A stretch of DNA of 64,000 bases. Origin: Cylindrospermum stagnale PCC 7417 (GTDB lineage: Bacteria > Cyanobacteriota > Cyanobacteriia > Cyanobacteriales > Nostocaceae). Below, in pieces: positions 17,800 to 27,296 of the stretch. Under the pieces are notes generated by a model. That model was not told the origin of the DNA, did no database searches, and saw only the letters and a list, made by a program, of their open reading frames with translations. Location of the stretch: positions 533,001 to 597,000 of the forward strand of contig NC_019757.1 in assembly GCF_000317535.1 (NCBI RefSeq), written 5' to 3'. How positions within the stretch are numbered: position 1 is the stretch's first letter; every line of letters starts with the position of its first letter. Position numbers and translations under genes: made by a program.

Positions 17800-20700
17800 A
17801 TGCCTGTGGAAATACGGCTTCCACCTCGCTATCAACTGCGGGTTAAAGAACATAATAATTTGGACATTCCTGCCATTCAAATTTTCGCTTTTGGCAGCAA
17901 TATCCCACATATTTCTCGCATTCTCTGCACTGTTAGAGGAACACCAATAGAAATAGCAGTCCAAATTCAAAAAGCCTACAAACAATTCAACTCTGCCACA
18001 CCAACTAAAATTTCTAACCTGGGTCAACTAGGACAATACCCTTGTAAACTAGAGCAACCTATAACAGAACCAGTCAACTGCACTTTACAGGTGATTGTTG
18101 AGTATTTTGATGCTGACGCTGCGGGAAATCCCCTACTGTCTGTGCAAAAACATATCGGGGCTGAGTGTTATCTGTGGTGTCTACCAGATTTTCCTGAAAT
18201 TTCACGCTATGTGGAACAACCAACGCAAAACCTAACTCCCCAGCCCTATTCCCTAGCTCTCTCTAAACCTTTCCTTCTAGAAGAGGGAAGCGGAAAAACT
18301 TTTGTTAGCTGGAATGGGGATAATTCAAAGCCTCTCTCCTTTCAGGAGAGGTTTGGAGAGGTGGAGAAAGGTTTTCTAGATATCGTGGAAAGTCAGCCAG
18401 ATTTTCAGCAGTTGCCAATTGAGCAAACAACAGAAATGGATACTGCAATGAACCCTTTTCAACTCAATCTCAATAATTCTAGTGAACAACAACCGAGCGA
18501 GAAACAACAAAAAAGATTTCCTGGCTGGTTCGCTTTAGATTTCGGAACGTCTAACTCTACGGTCACACTTTTTGATCCGATTGAAGTGCCGATCGCCGAA
18601 ATTTTACCCAGAGAGCAAGAACTACGGTTACGCGATCGCTTGGCCCAATGGCTGAGTTCCCCTGCTGCTGTGGCTTTACCAGATGTGAGTGCGAGTGAAT
18701 GGGAGAAATTTATTGCGGATATTAGCAAAAACCTGGAGATTGAACCGCACCGCTTGAGCGAAGTTTTTGAGAGCGATCGCAAAGAGCAATTTTTAGAAGC
18801 GATTCGCCAAATCGAGTTGTGTTTGGGAAATAGCGATCGCTTTCGGCGGGCTGTGAGCAAAAAGCTTTACCAGATATATCACGAAGTCTTCCGCGTCCCC
18901 ACCCTAGAGTCGCAAAACCTGATCCCGGTAGTGCTGGATATCGACCGCCGCGAGACCGAAATTAAGAGTGAGTTGGAAGTTTCCCAATTGATGCCGTTAC
19001 AACTGCGGATGGGTAGAGAAGCTAGCGACAACCGCAAAAAAGCGATCGCCCAAGGAACAAGTACTTCTCTCAAGGAAATTATCAGCCGGTTTCACCACTC
19101 ACCCAAACGCTACTTTGGTCAAGAGCGGTCTTTTCCAGTCATCTTGGATGGACAAGAAGCAACAATCAACGTTAATCAACTCATTCAAGCAGCTTGGGGA
19201 AATCTGATCGAATTAACCGAAGATTACCGCCAACGAGCCAGACGCAGATTTTCTGAAGGCGATTTCTTAACAGCAGTTGTTACCTACCCCACAGTCGCCC
19301 CCCCAGTAGTTCGCAAAGAAGTTAAAGAACTGGTAGAGCAGTTGGGTTTTGACGATGTGCAAACGGCTTACGATGAAGCTGTAGCCGTGGCGATCTTCTT
19401 TCTGTGGCGCGAATTTGGCGGTAATCTCAACATCGGCATTGAGTCATTCAAAACCCGTTGTCGCCAAGTAGGGAATAAGTGGTCACAAAATGTCCTCGTC
19501 TTGGATATCGGCGGTGGTACCACAGACTTAGCTTTAATTGAACTCACTTTAGAAGATAAAACCCCCTCCTTTGCCGATCATGAAGACCGGGGTTTAGGGG
19601 GACGTTACTATAAATTGACGCCAAAATTGCTCGGTTCCTCTGGTCATCTACAGTTAGGCGGTGAGTTAATCACCTTGCGAATTTTTAGATTGTTGAAAGT
19701 TGCGATCGCCGATTTTCTGTTAACAGCCGTCACCAAAGGTGATTTAGAAAGCGAAAAACTCGAAGATTTAATTAACTCCGAGTTAAACGAGCGCTTTTTA
19801 GCACAAGGGCAATTCAAAAGCGGCAGTCTATTAAGATGTCTAGACAAAGAAAATCCTGAAGGTGATGTCGCCTCAAAAGACGCCCTAGATACAGCCGAGA
19901 AAGTATTACCCACCCGCTGGCAACAAGCCCCCCAACGCCTGCAAACCTTTTACACCCTCTGGGAACATAGCGAAACAGCCAAACTCAAATTGGGTCAAAA
20001 ACCACCAACCGACGCCTCCCTGCTGACTTTCACCCTTTCTGAACAGCAAATTGGCGAACTACTCACCCAAAGTGGCGTGAAATTCCAAATCAGAGATCCA
20101 AATAGCATTGGCCTCACCCTAGAGTGCCAGCAGTTTGAACGAGCTGCCATTTCCCCAATCAAAGAAGCGATCGGTATTGCCCAAGGACTGATGGAGAGCC
20201 GCTTACATCCAAAAGATCTCACCAAAGATTCTGCCAACACTCATAAAGTTGATTGGTTAATCCTCTCAGGCAAAACTTGTAATCTCGACCTTGTACAGCA
20301 GCAAATTTACCAGGAATTTAGCAAGTCTCCATATTTCGTCTGGAATCCAGAGCGGATTACCTTTGTGCTGGAATTTACCAAGCTCGCCACCTCCGCCGGT
20401 GCCTGTTACGCCGAGAAATTGCGGAGGCTGAGATTTGACCCAGAAGAGTCTAAAGAATTGCTGCGTAAGGGAGCCAACCAGCTAGAAATAGATGTCAAAA
20501 ACCTATTTTATTATTTGCCCTGTAACTTCAAACGCAAAACCCAAAGCAACGACCTGCTGCCAATATTCAATGCTGGACAAGAACTCTATCAACTCTCCGC
20601 TTGGGAAAATGTCGCCAAAGTACGTACTCAATGGAAAGGCATACAATTAACTAACATCATCTATCGGCAAGACTACGAAGATGGAGATTTACGCCTGTGG

Positions 20701-21447
20701 GGCAGCTTTGATGGCAAAAGCCTGATGGATAAACTACAGATGGAAGAAAAAGAGTTTCTCACAAAAATCAAAGTTCAATTTGAAATTGACCAAACCCTAC
20801 AATTTAGCGTCCTGCTGTGTCAGGGAAATCCCCATTATTTAATTGATGTTTCTGGCATTGATCTAAATTCAGTAATATCTTCATCTGCGGACACAGCAGA
20901 TAAATCAGACCTGTTTGCTGATGGTAAGTTGCCGTGGAATATCGCCGTAGAAGGCTCTCATAAAGTATTGAATGATGGTGATATTGCCATCAATGTTCTA
21001 GAGTCAGCCACAGTAGATCAACCAGATGCCTATCATCTAGTATTTGAAGCCGGCAAAGAGGAGAGTAAATCGCTAAAAATCTTTCACTATTTGCTCGATG
21101 GCGTCACCCAACCAGGAAGCGGGTTAATTAGTAATCCCTTACCTCCATTTCCCCAAGCAGGCCAGCACACCTTTTATGTTTATCAAACAGACACTGAAAC
21201 CAACAGCAAAAAATGGATCAGAATTGGCGCACTCAGTAAACCAGACGTCACCACAGATTACCCCTGCCAATATCGTGTATCTCTCGACGATAAAGGTATA
21301 CTGCGGATGCACGCCGGCGAAGTCCCTTACTGGACATCGACAAATCAAGAATGTCTCAAACAAGAAGGATGCATTTTTCGCGCTGAACTAGAACTGCAAC
21401 CCAACGAAGTCGATAAAGAACGTGACCCCTTTTGTGGCATCCATTAA
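17800..21447 (+). CDS. Very large actin/Hsp70-fold ATPase (SrfB-like)
   Basis: The protein has 1215 residues. After a 240-residue N-terminal region of unknown fold comes an actin-like ATPase: phosphate-1 loop WFALDFGTSNSTVTLFDP (near residue 245), phosphate-2 loop VLVLDIGGGTTDLALIEL (near 567) and an adenosine-like motif VDWLILSGKTCNLDLVQQQI (near 820). Inserts make it far longer than DnaK (about 640), and the C-terminal 300 residues look beta-rich. Size, fold and the neighbouring GTPase resemble the SrfB/SrfC pair of proteobacteria, annotated as virulence factors without a settled function. The start is supported by AAGGA about 9 bp upstream. It may be a chaperone or filament-forming ATPase acting with the GTPase (inference). 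Confidence 0.8.
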   Translation: MPVEIRLPPRYQLRVKEHNNLDIPAIQIFAFGSNIPHISRILCTVRGTPIEIAVQIQKAYKQFNSATPTKISNLGQLGQYPCKLEQPITEPVNCTLQVIVEYFDADAAGNPLLSVQKHIGAECYLWCLPDFPEISRYVEQPTQNLTPQPYSLALSKPFLLEEGSGKTFVSWNGDNSKPLSFQERFGEVEKGFLDIVESQPDFQQLPIEQTTEMDTAMNPFQLNLNNSSEQQPSEKQQKRFPGWFALDFGTSNSTVTLFDPIEVPIAEILPREQELRLRDRLAQWLSSPAAVALPDVSASEWEKFIADISKNLEIEPHRLSEVFESDRKEQFLEAIRQIELCLGNSDRFRRAVSKKLYQIYHEVFRVPTLESQNLIPVVLDIDRRETEIKSELEVSQLMPLQLRMGREASDNRKKAIAQGTSTSLKEIISRFHHSPKRYFGQERSFPVILDGQEATINVNQLIQAAWGNLIELTEDYRQRARRRFSEGDFLTAVVTYPTVAPPVVRKEVKELVEQLGFDDVQTAYDEAVAVAIFFLWREFGGNLNIGIESFKTRCRQVGNKWSQNVLVLDIGGGTTDLALIELTLEDKTPSFADHEDRGLGGRYYKLTPKLLGSSGHLQLGGELITLRIFRLLKVAIADFLLTAVTKGDLESEKLEDLINSELNERFLAQGQFKSGSLLRCLDKENPEGDVASKDALDTAEKVLPTRWQQAPQRLQTFYTLWEHSETAKLKLGQKPPTDASLLTFTLSEQQIGELLTQSGVKFQIRDPNSIGLTLECQQFERAAISPIKEAIGIAQGLMESRLHPKDLTKDSANTHKVDWLILSGKTCNLDLVQQQIYQEFSKSPYFVWNPERITFVLEFTKLATSAGACYAEKLRRLRFDPEESKELLRKGANQLEIDVKNLFYYLPCNFKRKTQSNDLLPIFNAGQELYQLSAWENVAKVRTQWKGIQLTNIIYRQDYEDGDLRLWGSFDGKSLMDKLQMEEKEFLTKIKVQFEIDQTLQFSVLLCQGNPHYLIDVSGIDLNSVISSSADTADKSDLFADGKLPWNIAVEGSHKVLNDGDIAINVLESATVDQPDAYHLVFEAGKEESKSLKIFHYLLDGVTQPGSGLISNPLPPFPQAGQHTFYVYQTDTETNSKKWIRIGALSKPDVTTDYPCQYRVSLDDKGILRMHAGEVPYWTSTNQECLKQEGCIFRAELELQPNEVDKERDPFCGIH

Positions 21448-21481
21448 CAGATAATAAATCCATATTCAATTCAAATGTTTC

Positions 21482-21530
21482 GATGCGTTTTTTACGCATC
21501 CTACCTGTAGGGTGCGTTCCCTAACGCACC
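21482..21530. repeat. Two adjacent perfect hairpins (REP-like)
   Basis: GATGCGT-TTTTT-ACGCATC (21482-21500) has a 7-bp stem; GGTGCGTT-CCCT-AACGCACC (21511-21530) has an 8-bp stem. A diverged AACGCACCA motif recurs at about 21622-21631. The pair sits between the ATPase and the third gene of the module, where it could attenuate transcription or stabilise the transcript. It looks like a dispersed cyanobacterial palindromic repeat. Confidence 0.75.
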
Positions 21531-21679
21531 AATTAAGATTTTCAATGAATAAAACCAATACCCATATTTAGCATTTTTTGTCAATGAGTAAGTTCTAATT
21601 ATCAGCAAAAGCGATCGCGCATAACGCACCAAATTCTTAGACAACACAGGGCGCATCCAGATTACAAGAGACAACATTC

Positions 21680-22774
21680 ATGCAGCACCTCAAAAAGCTA
21701 TTAGAGATAGAAAACTCAGAGTTAGCCCAGTTACTGCGGTTTAGCTTGTACGGACTAGAGGCTTCTCTGAAAAAAGCTCAGGCAGAATTACCGCTAGATC
21801 CCGGTGCAAAAGTATGCGACGAGGTGCTGCAAGAACTCCACAGCCTGCTACAAAGAGAAATTATCCCATCTCCACAGCTAGACTCTGGAACCGAGTTAAA
21901 ACTGATTCGTCTGCGAGAAGCTTTCAATTCTGACCCTGAATTGAGTTTATATCTGGGTAATTCCCCACTGCAAAGCCAAAAAGACGCCGATTTGTGGAAC
22001 GAAATTCAGCGCAGATTACTGCGGGTACCAGAGGATTTGGCGACATCTTGGCGACAGCGTGCTTTAGAATTAGCTGAAGAAGCTGGTGCGATCGCAGATA
22101 ATATACATCTCTACAAACTTCCCTTCATCCGAGATGAAGTGATCTACCCTGGTCTTAGTGGCAGTGTCAAGGCTAAAGGGTTGTGTTTATCGCAAAAAGC
22201 ACTGTTAAAGACCGAATTCCCTCAAAGTTACTCATCTGGGGATCTGCATTTACTCGCAGGGTTTCTTTATTTATATATCAAATTTATCGAGATAGAACCA
22301 GATTTACATCATGCCTTAAAGAGCGTTTTTAGCTTTGATGTCGTTTCCTTGCACACCAAACCAGAACAGCGACATCAATATATTGATAGTTTAAGCGATC
22401 GCTTTGGGCGCATCCAAAAAACCGCAGAAAATCCTGATCCAGTTTTAAATCTACTTGCTTGGATTGACATAGACGAAGCCATACATTCCCTATTATTCGT
22501 TCCCCCAGCCGAACGCTATTCATGGTGGGGTAAGCTACAACAGGAATCACGACGCATTCTAAAAAAACTTGCTGATAAGGCAACTAATGCAGGTAATGAA
22601 GTGAGGATTCGCCAATTATCAGGACTTTATGCCGATATTTGTGCCTTGTCTAAAGATGACTTGCAACTAGATTGTGGTGGTAATCCAGGGGAAGTATTAA
22701 CTTGTCTCCGGGTTTATGCCCGAATTAATCAGGAAGACTGTCCGGGAAGGGTAATATTTCGATCTCTACGGTGA
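21680..22774 (+). CDS. Helical protein of unknown function, third gene of the GTPase/ATPase module
   Basis: The protein has 364 residues, is soluble and is mostly alpha-helical (LKKLLEIENSELAQLLRF, LATSWRQRALELAEEAGAI), with no motif I recognise and no signal peptide. Its start follows GAGACAACATTC. It is collinear with the upstream ATPase, separated by 232 bp carrying hairpins, and the terminator for the opposite neighbour lies directly after it. By position it would correspond to the accessory third component of an SrfABC-like set, but I cannot show homology to SrfA. Confidence 0.6.
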   Translation: MQHLKKLLEIENSELAQLLRFSLYGLEASLKKAQAELPLDPGAKVCDEVLQELHSLLQREIIPSPQLDSGTELKLIRLREAFNSDPELSLYLGNSPLQSQKDADLWNEIQRRLLRVPEDLATSWRQRALELAEEAGAIADNIHLYKLPFIRDEVIYPGLSGSVKAKGLCLSQKALLKTEFPQSYSSGDLHLLAGFLYLYIKFIEIEPDLHHALKSVFSFDVVSLHTKPEQRHQYIDSLSDRFGRIQKTAENPDPVLNLLAWIDIDEAIHSLLFVPPAERYSWWGKLQQESRRILKKLADKATNAGNEVRIRQLSGLYADICALSKDDLQLDCGGNPGEVLTCLRVYARINQEDCPGRVIFRSLR

Positions 22775-22809
22775 AAAAGGAAGACGATAATTTTGCATTG
22801 CCGTCTTCC
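22774..22809 (-). terminator. Intrinsic terminator for the PEP-CTERM gene
   Basis: On the minus strand GGAAGACG pairs with CGTCTTCC (8-bp perfect stem, 22779-22786 with 22802-22809), followed immediately by TTTTT. It lies 53 bp past the PEP-CTERM stop. The same hairpin may work weakly for the plus-strand gene ending at 22774. Confidence 0.75.
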
Positions 22810-22861
22810 TGAATAATATGCATATTACCCAAGAATATCAGACGCTTGTCGAATAAGAAGT

Positions 22862-23554
22862 TTAAGCGGATTTTTGCGCCTGTTTGCGCTTGTGGAAGAA
22901 ACCCACTCCAAATGGACTCAATCCCATCAGAAGACCGATCATAGAAGCAGGTTCAGGCACTTCTGTCCCAACTGTGAATGCTACAGTTTGAGGACCTGCG
23001 TTGGCGAGAGCATTAGTCTGGAACACAAGCGGATTGGCAGATCCAAAATTCCCGAAAATTTTCAACGCAAACCCATCATTAAAACCGTTGTTAGCACCAA
23101 CGGGAGAAACAGTGCTACCGCTCAATGAGGCGTTGAAGCTATCTAATAAAGCTACCGTTAGACCTGAGAAACTAAACGAAGTTGAACCATCTAGATAGTT
23201 GAATAACAGTACAGGGTTTACTATGTTACCACTGAAGTTGATCGTCTGCGTTTGTGTTGAGCTGGTACTTGTATTGATACCCAGAGCACCGCCGCTAAGA
23301 ATACTTGCACCTACACTATCTGTAGCAAATGATGTATTCCAATTGTTATTATTTATGGTGGTTCCTGCGTTTGAAGTGATAGCTGTAGTGTAACTAACAG
23401 TAACGCCGTCTAATATTCCAGTACCGGTACCGTTCACTGTGTTATCAGCATTCCAATTAACAGTGTTAAGCACAACACCATGGGCTTGTTGGTTAAATGA
23501 ACCAACAAGTGCTGGTATTAACAACATGTGTAGTGTAATCAAGCTACGTTTCAT
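22862..23554 (-). CDS. Secreted PEP-CTERM sorting-domain protein
   Basis: The protein has about 230 residues. It starts MKRSLITLHMLLIPALVGSF, a signal peptide; the longer frame to 23578 uses TTG and is less likely. The body is rich in Ser, Thr, Asn and Gly, as in secreted beta-sandwich proteins. The C-terminus is diagnostic: VPEPASMIGLLMGLSPFGV followed by basic FHKRKQ, a PEP-CTERM anchor processed by exosortase. It is therefore exported and probably becomes surface or matrix associated. The gene is monocistronic, with its own terminator at 22774-22809. Confidence 0.88.
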   Translation of the reverse strand: MKRSLITLHMLLIPALVGSFNQQAHGVVLNTVNWNADNTVNGTGTGILDGVTVSYTTAITSNAGTTINNNNWNTSFATDSVGASILSGGALGINTSTSSTQTQTINFSGNIVNPVLLFNYLDGSTSFSFSGLTVALLDSFNASLSGSTVSPVGANNGFNDGFALKIFGNFGSANPLVFQTNALANAGPQTVAFTVGTEVPEPASMIGLLMGLSPFGVGFFHKRKQAQKSA

Positions 23555-23578
23555 AGGATTCAAACTGCTTACTGACAA

Positions 23579-24130
23579 GAAATTTACTCACTAAGTATAA
23601 CATAAGGATTTCCGTTGACTATGTAAAATTTTCACAAGGAAAAAGTGGTATATTTACCAAAGTTTTAAAGTAGATATAGCAGTCTTATTTGATCCATGAA
23701 CTGAAGCAGCAAAGATGGGTAGTAGGCAATAGGCACTCAGGCAAGCAGACAAGTAAAGGTGTTCTTTTAGCTGACGCACTATTCTATTCACTGAGATAGG
23801 CGTTTTTTCAAAAATCAAACAGGAATCCCATATCCCTTTTTGTCACTCCCGGAAAACAATAATCCAAGCCAGATTTTGCAACTCTGATTTAATCAAAGTT
23901 GGGAATTTGATTTTCTCTGAAAAAATCAAATTTATAGCCAAAATGTGAAAATTAAAGCCACGTAAACCTTTCAGCTATTGCATTAGCCCAAATTGACAAA
24001 AGCGTCTGAGGAAAGCGATCACATTCCCAATGGATGTAAAGAAACATTTCTGTTTCTTAGAAAAGGGATATTTTTATTCTTGTAGTTAAAGCGTGAGCAT
24101 GAAAAAAAGCAAAATAAAAATATCAGGAAC
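23579..24130. other. Intergenic region with AT-rich hairpin
   Basis: No gene is seen. There is an 11-bp perfect stem AATTTGATTTT (23904-23914) with AAAATCAAATT (23922-23932), and just before it a near-palindrome ACTCTGATTTAATCAAAGT (23881-23899). The latter could be a regulator site or a terminator half. Nothing more specific can be supported. Confidence 0.5.
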
Positions 24131-24850
24131 TTAGCTAGAGAAGAATAGAGGCAATAAAAAGGCGGCAATAACTCCACCCAGCACAATCACCTCAATAATT
24201 CTCAGTGAGAGATTATTCTGTATCCAATTATCTATACTTACACCAACATTGGCTCGTAAACTAATCAACCAAGTCCGGCAACGACTATACCATCGATTAG
24301 GGTGATCTTCTGGGCGGAATTTCCACGAATACATCGAGAGTAACAAAGTTGCACCACCTACCTTGGTAGAGAACAAAAGATGAATTGCCAGACAGCAAAC
24401 CATCATCATCCATGCAGTCAGGTGAAGCGAGTACCAAATGTGGTAAAGTTCTCCTGTGGGAAGCCATTCTTCCTTCATCATCCTGCCAGAAATGACTGCA
24501 AAAACAGCAGCGATGAGCATGAATGTGTTAGTAAATCGTTGCAGGCTAACCCACCAAATCGACCTATTAACTTGGGTAAGTTGCGATAAAAAATCAGGTT
24601 GAATAAGGCGCTTTTGTCCAGCATGAAAGCTGTAAAGGGCAAAAACTGGCAGCAAAATCAAGAAAAATAGCCCCAAGGTTCCGTGAATATCTTGAATTGG
24701 CTCAATTTTCGGCAGTGGGATCTCACCAAATCGTCCATCAAAGGTATTGTAAACCAAAAAGCCAGTAATGATTGCCCCAATAACTAAAATTCCACTTGCG
24801 CCATGAAGAATTCGCAACAACAAAGGTTGATATGGTGCAGAACGGGACAT
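24131..24850 (-). CDS. Cytochrome b561 / Ni-Fe hydrogenase-type cytochrome b membrane protein
   Basis: This is a membrane protein of about 239 residues with several hydrophobic spans and paired histidines suitable for two b hemes: LRILHGASGIL, QDIHGTLGLFF, YSLHLTAWMM and CLAIHLLFS. It probably shuttles electrons between a quinone pool and a partner, but no hydrogenase or dehydrogenase gene is nearby to identify the partner. I choose the ATG at 24850 because GAGG lies 8 to 9 bp upstream; the ATG at 24859 is too close to it. Confidence 0.8.
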   Translation of the reverse strand: MSRSAPYQPLLLRILHGASGILVIGAIITGFLVYNTFDGRFGEIPLPKIEPIQDIHGTLGLFFLILLPVFALYSFHAGQKRLIQPDFLSQLTQVNRSIWWVSLQRFTNTFMLIAAVFAVISGRMMKEEWLPTGELYHIWYSLHLTAWMMMVCCLAIHLLFSTKVGGATLLLSMYSWKFRPEDHPNRWYSRCRTWLISLRANVGVSIDNWIQNNLSLRIIEVIVLGGVIAAFLLPLFFSS

Positions 24851-24950
24851 ATTAATCATCCTCGATAGCTTAGTTGATAAATATTTTTGAGGTCATGCTA
24901 GCTTTTGATGAGCTAACAAAATCGCGCTAGATATCCTCAGAAACAATTAT

Positions 24951-25072
24951 AAGGGACTTCCAAATAATAAAATATCCTAAATTTTCTTGTGGGGTGGGCT
25001 TCTAGCCCAGAATATGGGACGGGCTAGAAGCCCATCCCACAAGATTGGGTAATTTATTTCTTGGAAATCTCT
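24951..25072. repeat. Palindromic repeat, left copy flanking the methyltransferase
   Basis: This roughly 122-bp element is itself a long imperfect hairpin: CTTGTGGG...GGGCTTCTAGCCC pairs with GGGCTAGAAGCCC...CCCACAAG, and its ends GGGACTTCCAA and TTGGAAATCTC are near-complements. A nearly identical copy in opposite orientation is at 26075-26199. Confidence 0.88.
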
Positions 25073-25160
25073 ATTAGTGCGACAGTAGGCTCAATATAAT
25101 TACTGCCGCGTGAGGTACATAGTACAAGATACAATTTAAAATGATTTAACGATTTTTGGC

Positions 25161-26030
25161 ATGATTATCAAAAGCCCGCTCCGTTATCCTGGTGGTAAAT
25201 CAAAAGCAATCAATCAAATAGTTAAATACTTACCAAAGAGCTTTTCTGAATTTAGAGAACCTTTTGTGGGTGGTGGTTCTGTATTTATTTACTTAAAGCA
25301 AACTTTTCCTGATTTAAAAATTTGGATTAATGATTTAAACCCTGAACTATATTTATTTTGGAAGTTTGCTCAGTCTGATATATGTAATTTGGTGAAACAA
25401 ATTTACCAGATTAAAAATAACTGTAAAAATGGTAAATTACTATTTACAGAGTTAGCTAATGTTGATGTAAATAAAATATCTGAGCTTGAAAGAGCAGTGC
25501 GTTTTTTTGTTCTCAATAGAATTACTTTTTCGGGGACTGTAGAATCAGGTGGTTTTTCTCAGGAAGCTTTCCATAAACGGTTTACTGATTCTTCAATAGA
25601 ACGTTTAAGTAAATTAGGAGATATCTTTGAGGAAAATATCAAAATTACTAATTTAGATTATAGCCACCTGATAAATGCAGAAGGTAAAGATGTATTTTTA
25701 TTCTTAGATCCGCCCTATTTTAGCGCTACTAAATCAAAGCTGTATGGTAAAGATGGTGACTTGCATACGTCCTTTGAGCATCGGAGATTTGCTGAAGTTT
25801 TAAAACAATGTCATCATCGCTGGTTAATTACTTATGATGACTGTCCGCAAATTCGAGAAAATTTTAAATGGGCGAATATTTCCGAGTGGGAATTACAGTA
25901 TGGGATGAATAATTATAAGCAGAGTGGTGCTGCTAAGGGCAAAGAGTTATTTATTAGCAACTATGAATTTAAAATCACAAACAAGCATCTTACCCAGCCG
26001 ATGCAGTCGAGTCTTGATGTTTCCACCTAA
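25161..26030 (+). CDS. DNA adenine methyltransferase (Dam/D12 class)
   Basis: This 289-residue N6-adenine methyltransferase transfers a methyl group from SAM to DNA. The N-terminus has the SAM motif SPLRYPGGKSKAINQIVKYL with FREPFVGGGSVF; the catalytic motif is FLDPPYFSA, a DPPY, near residue 189. This order is the alpha-type D12 class that includes Dam and DpnM. No restriction endonuclease is adjacent, so it appears solitary. GATC specificity cannot be read from sequence, though it would matter because the abundant HIP1 octamer contains GATC. Base composition is clearly more AT-rich than in neighbours, and inverted repeats flank it, both pointing to transfer. Confidence 0.9.
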   Translation: MIIKSPLRYPGGKSKAINQIVKYLPKSFSEFREPFVGGGSVFIYLKQTFPDLKIWINDLNPELYLFWKFAQSDICNLVKQIYQIKNNCKNGKLLFTELANVDVNKISELERAVRFFVLNRITFSGTVESGGFSQEAFHKRFTDSSIERLSKLGDIFEENIKITNLDYSHLINAEGKDVFLFLDPPYFSATKSKLYGKDGDLHTSFEHRRFAEVLKQCHHRWLITYDDCPQIRENFKWANISEWELQYGMNNYKQSGAAKGKELFISNYEFKITNKHLTQPMQSSLDVST

Positions 26031-26074
26031 CTTTGATGGCTGCTAATTTTTCGGTAGGATAACTAGCAGATACT

Positions 26075-26199
26075 TAGGGATTTCCAAGAAATAAATTACC
26101 CAATCTTGTGGGATGGGCAGGAAAGCCCGTCCCATATTCTGGGCTAGAAGCCCACCCCACAAGAAAATTTGGGATATTTTATTATTTGCAAGTCCCTTA
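26075..26199. repeat. Palindromic repeat, right (inverted) copy
   Basis: It matches the reverse complement of 24951-25072 almost base for base, apart from a few substitutions (for example GGCAGGAAAGCCC in place of GGCTTCTAGCCC in one arm). It ends 41 bp upstream of the trpD start codon and so probably lies in or beside the trpD promoter. Confidence 0.88.
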
Positions 26200-26240
26200 A
26201 ACTGAACTACATACAAGACAAGATACTGAGAAAGCTGGTT

Positions 26241-27296
26241 ATGACTAATTCCTCAATTCCTGCTCAAGAATCCTCTGCTAGCTGGCATCTCCTACTGCAA
26301 CAATTATTAGATCGCCAATCTTTGTCCCGCGCTCAAGCTACGGCTTTGATGCAAGGATGGTTAAGTGAAACGATTCCCCCAGAGTTATCGGGGGCGATTT
26401 TAACGGCGTTACATTTTAAAGGTGTTTCTGCTGACGAGTTGGTGGGGATGGCTGAAGTTTTGCGATCGCAATCAATTTCTTCCCAATCCTCAATATCTGC
26501 TATTGATACCTGTGGTACTGGCGGTGATGGGGCATCAACCTTTAATATTTCTACAGCGGTGGCCTTTGTGGCGGCTGCTTATGGTGTACCTGTGGCTAAA
26601 CATGGTAGTCGTTCAGCCTCAAGTCTTACGGGGAGTGCAGATGTTTTGGAAGCTTTGGGAGTAAACTTGAACGCTTCCAGCGAGAAGGTGCAAGCGGCAC
26701 TCCAAGAGGTGGGTATTACTTTCTTATTTGCCGCTGGTTGGCATCCAGCACTCAAAGCGGTGGCACCGTTGCGGCGATCGCTAAAAGTGAGGACGGTGTT
26801 TAATTTATTAGGTCCCTTAGTTAATCCCTTACGCCCCACTGGGCAGGTAATGGGGGTTTTTGATCCCAATTTGTTGACAACAATTGCCCAAGCGTTACAC
26901 CAGTTGGGCAAGTCTAAAGCGATCGCATTACACGGACGAGAAAGACTAGATGAAGCGGGTTTAGGCGATTTAACAGATTTAGCGGTGTTATCTGATGGCG
27001 TGGTGCAGCAAACTACCGTGAATCCCCTAGAGTTGGATCTAACGCCTGCTCCCTTAGCAGCACTGCGGGGTGGGGATGTGCAAGAGAATGGGTTGATTCT
27101 CTCTTCAGTGCTGCAAGGTAAGGGAACTCAAGCGCAACAGGATGTAGTGGCGTTAAATGCGTCGTTGGCGCTGCAAGTGGGGGGGGCAATTCCGTGGCTG
27201 AACCACGCCAAAGGTGTGAGTCTGGCTAAGGAGATCCTACAAAGCGGGAGTCCTTGGGCAAAATTGGTACAGTTAGTTGAATTTCTGCGGGATTGA
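26241..27296 (+). CDS. trpD: Anthranilate phosphoribosyltransferase
   Basis: This 351-residue enzyme transfers phosphoribose from PRPP to anthranilate, the second committed step of tryptophan synthesis. Motifs: [17 protein letters not shown] (PRPP loop), [20 protein letters not shown] and [13 protein letters not shown], all standard TrpD. I use the ATG at 26241 ([12 protein letters not shown]); the open frame extends back into the upstream palindromic repeat but those residues are not family sequence. No other trp gene is adjacent, as is usual in cyanobacteria, where trp genes are scattered. Its 3' end overlaps the convergent aspartic-protease gene by 71 bp. Confidence 0.96.
   Translation: MTNSSIPAQESSASWHLLLQQLLDRQSLSRAQATALMQGWLSETIPPELSGAILTALHFKGVSADELVGMAEVLRSQSISSQSSISAIDTCGTGGDGASTFNISTAVAFVAAAYGVPVAKHGSRSASSLTGSADVLEALGVNLNASSEKVQAALQEVGITFLFAAGWHPALKAVAPLRRSLKVRTVFNLLGPLVNPLRPTGQVMGVFDPNLLTTIAQALHQLGKSKAIALHGRERLDEAGLGDLTDLAVLSDGVVQQTTVNPLELDLTPAPLAALRGGDVQENGLILSSVLQGKGTQAQQDVVALNASLALQVGGAIPWLNHAKGVSLAKEILQSGSPWAKLVQLVEFLRD

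Larger units (their letters stand above)
24951..26199. mobile_element. Putative composite cassette: methyltransferase between inverted palindromic repeats
   Basis: Two nearly identical copies of a roughly 122-bp palindromic element, in inverted orientation, bracket a single AT-rich adenine methyltransferase gene. The unit is about 1.25 kb and ends 41 bp before the trpD start. No transposase is inside, so any movement would need one in trans. Independent insertion of two MITE-like repeats is the alternative. Confidence 0.5.
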
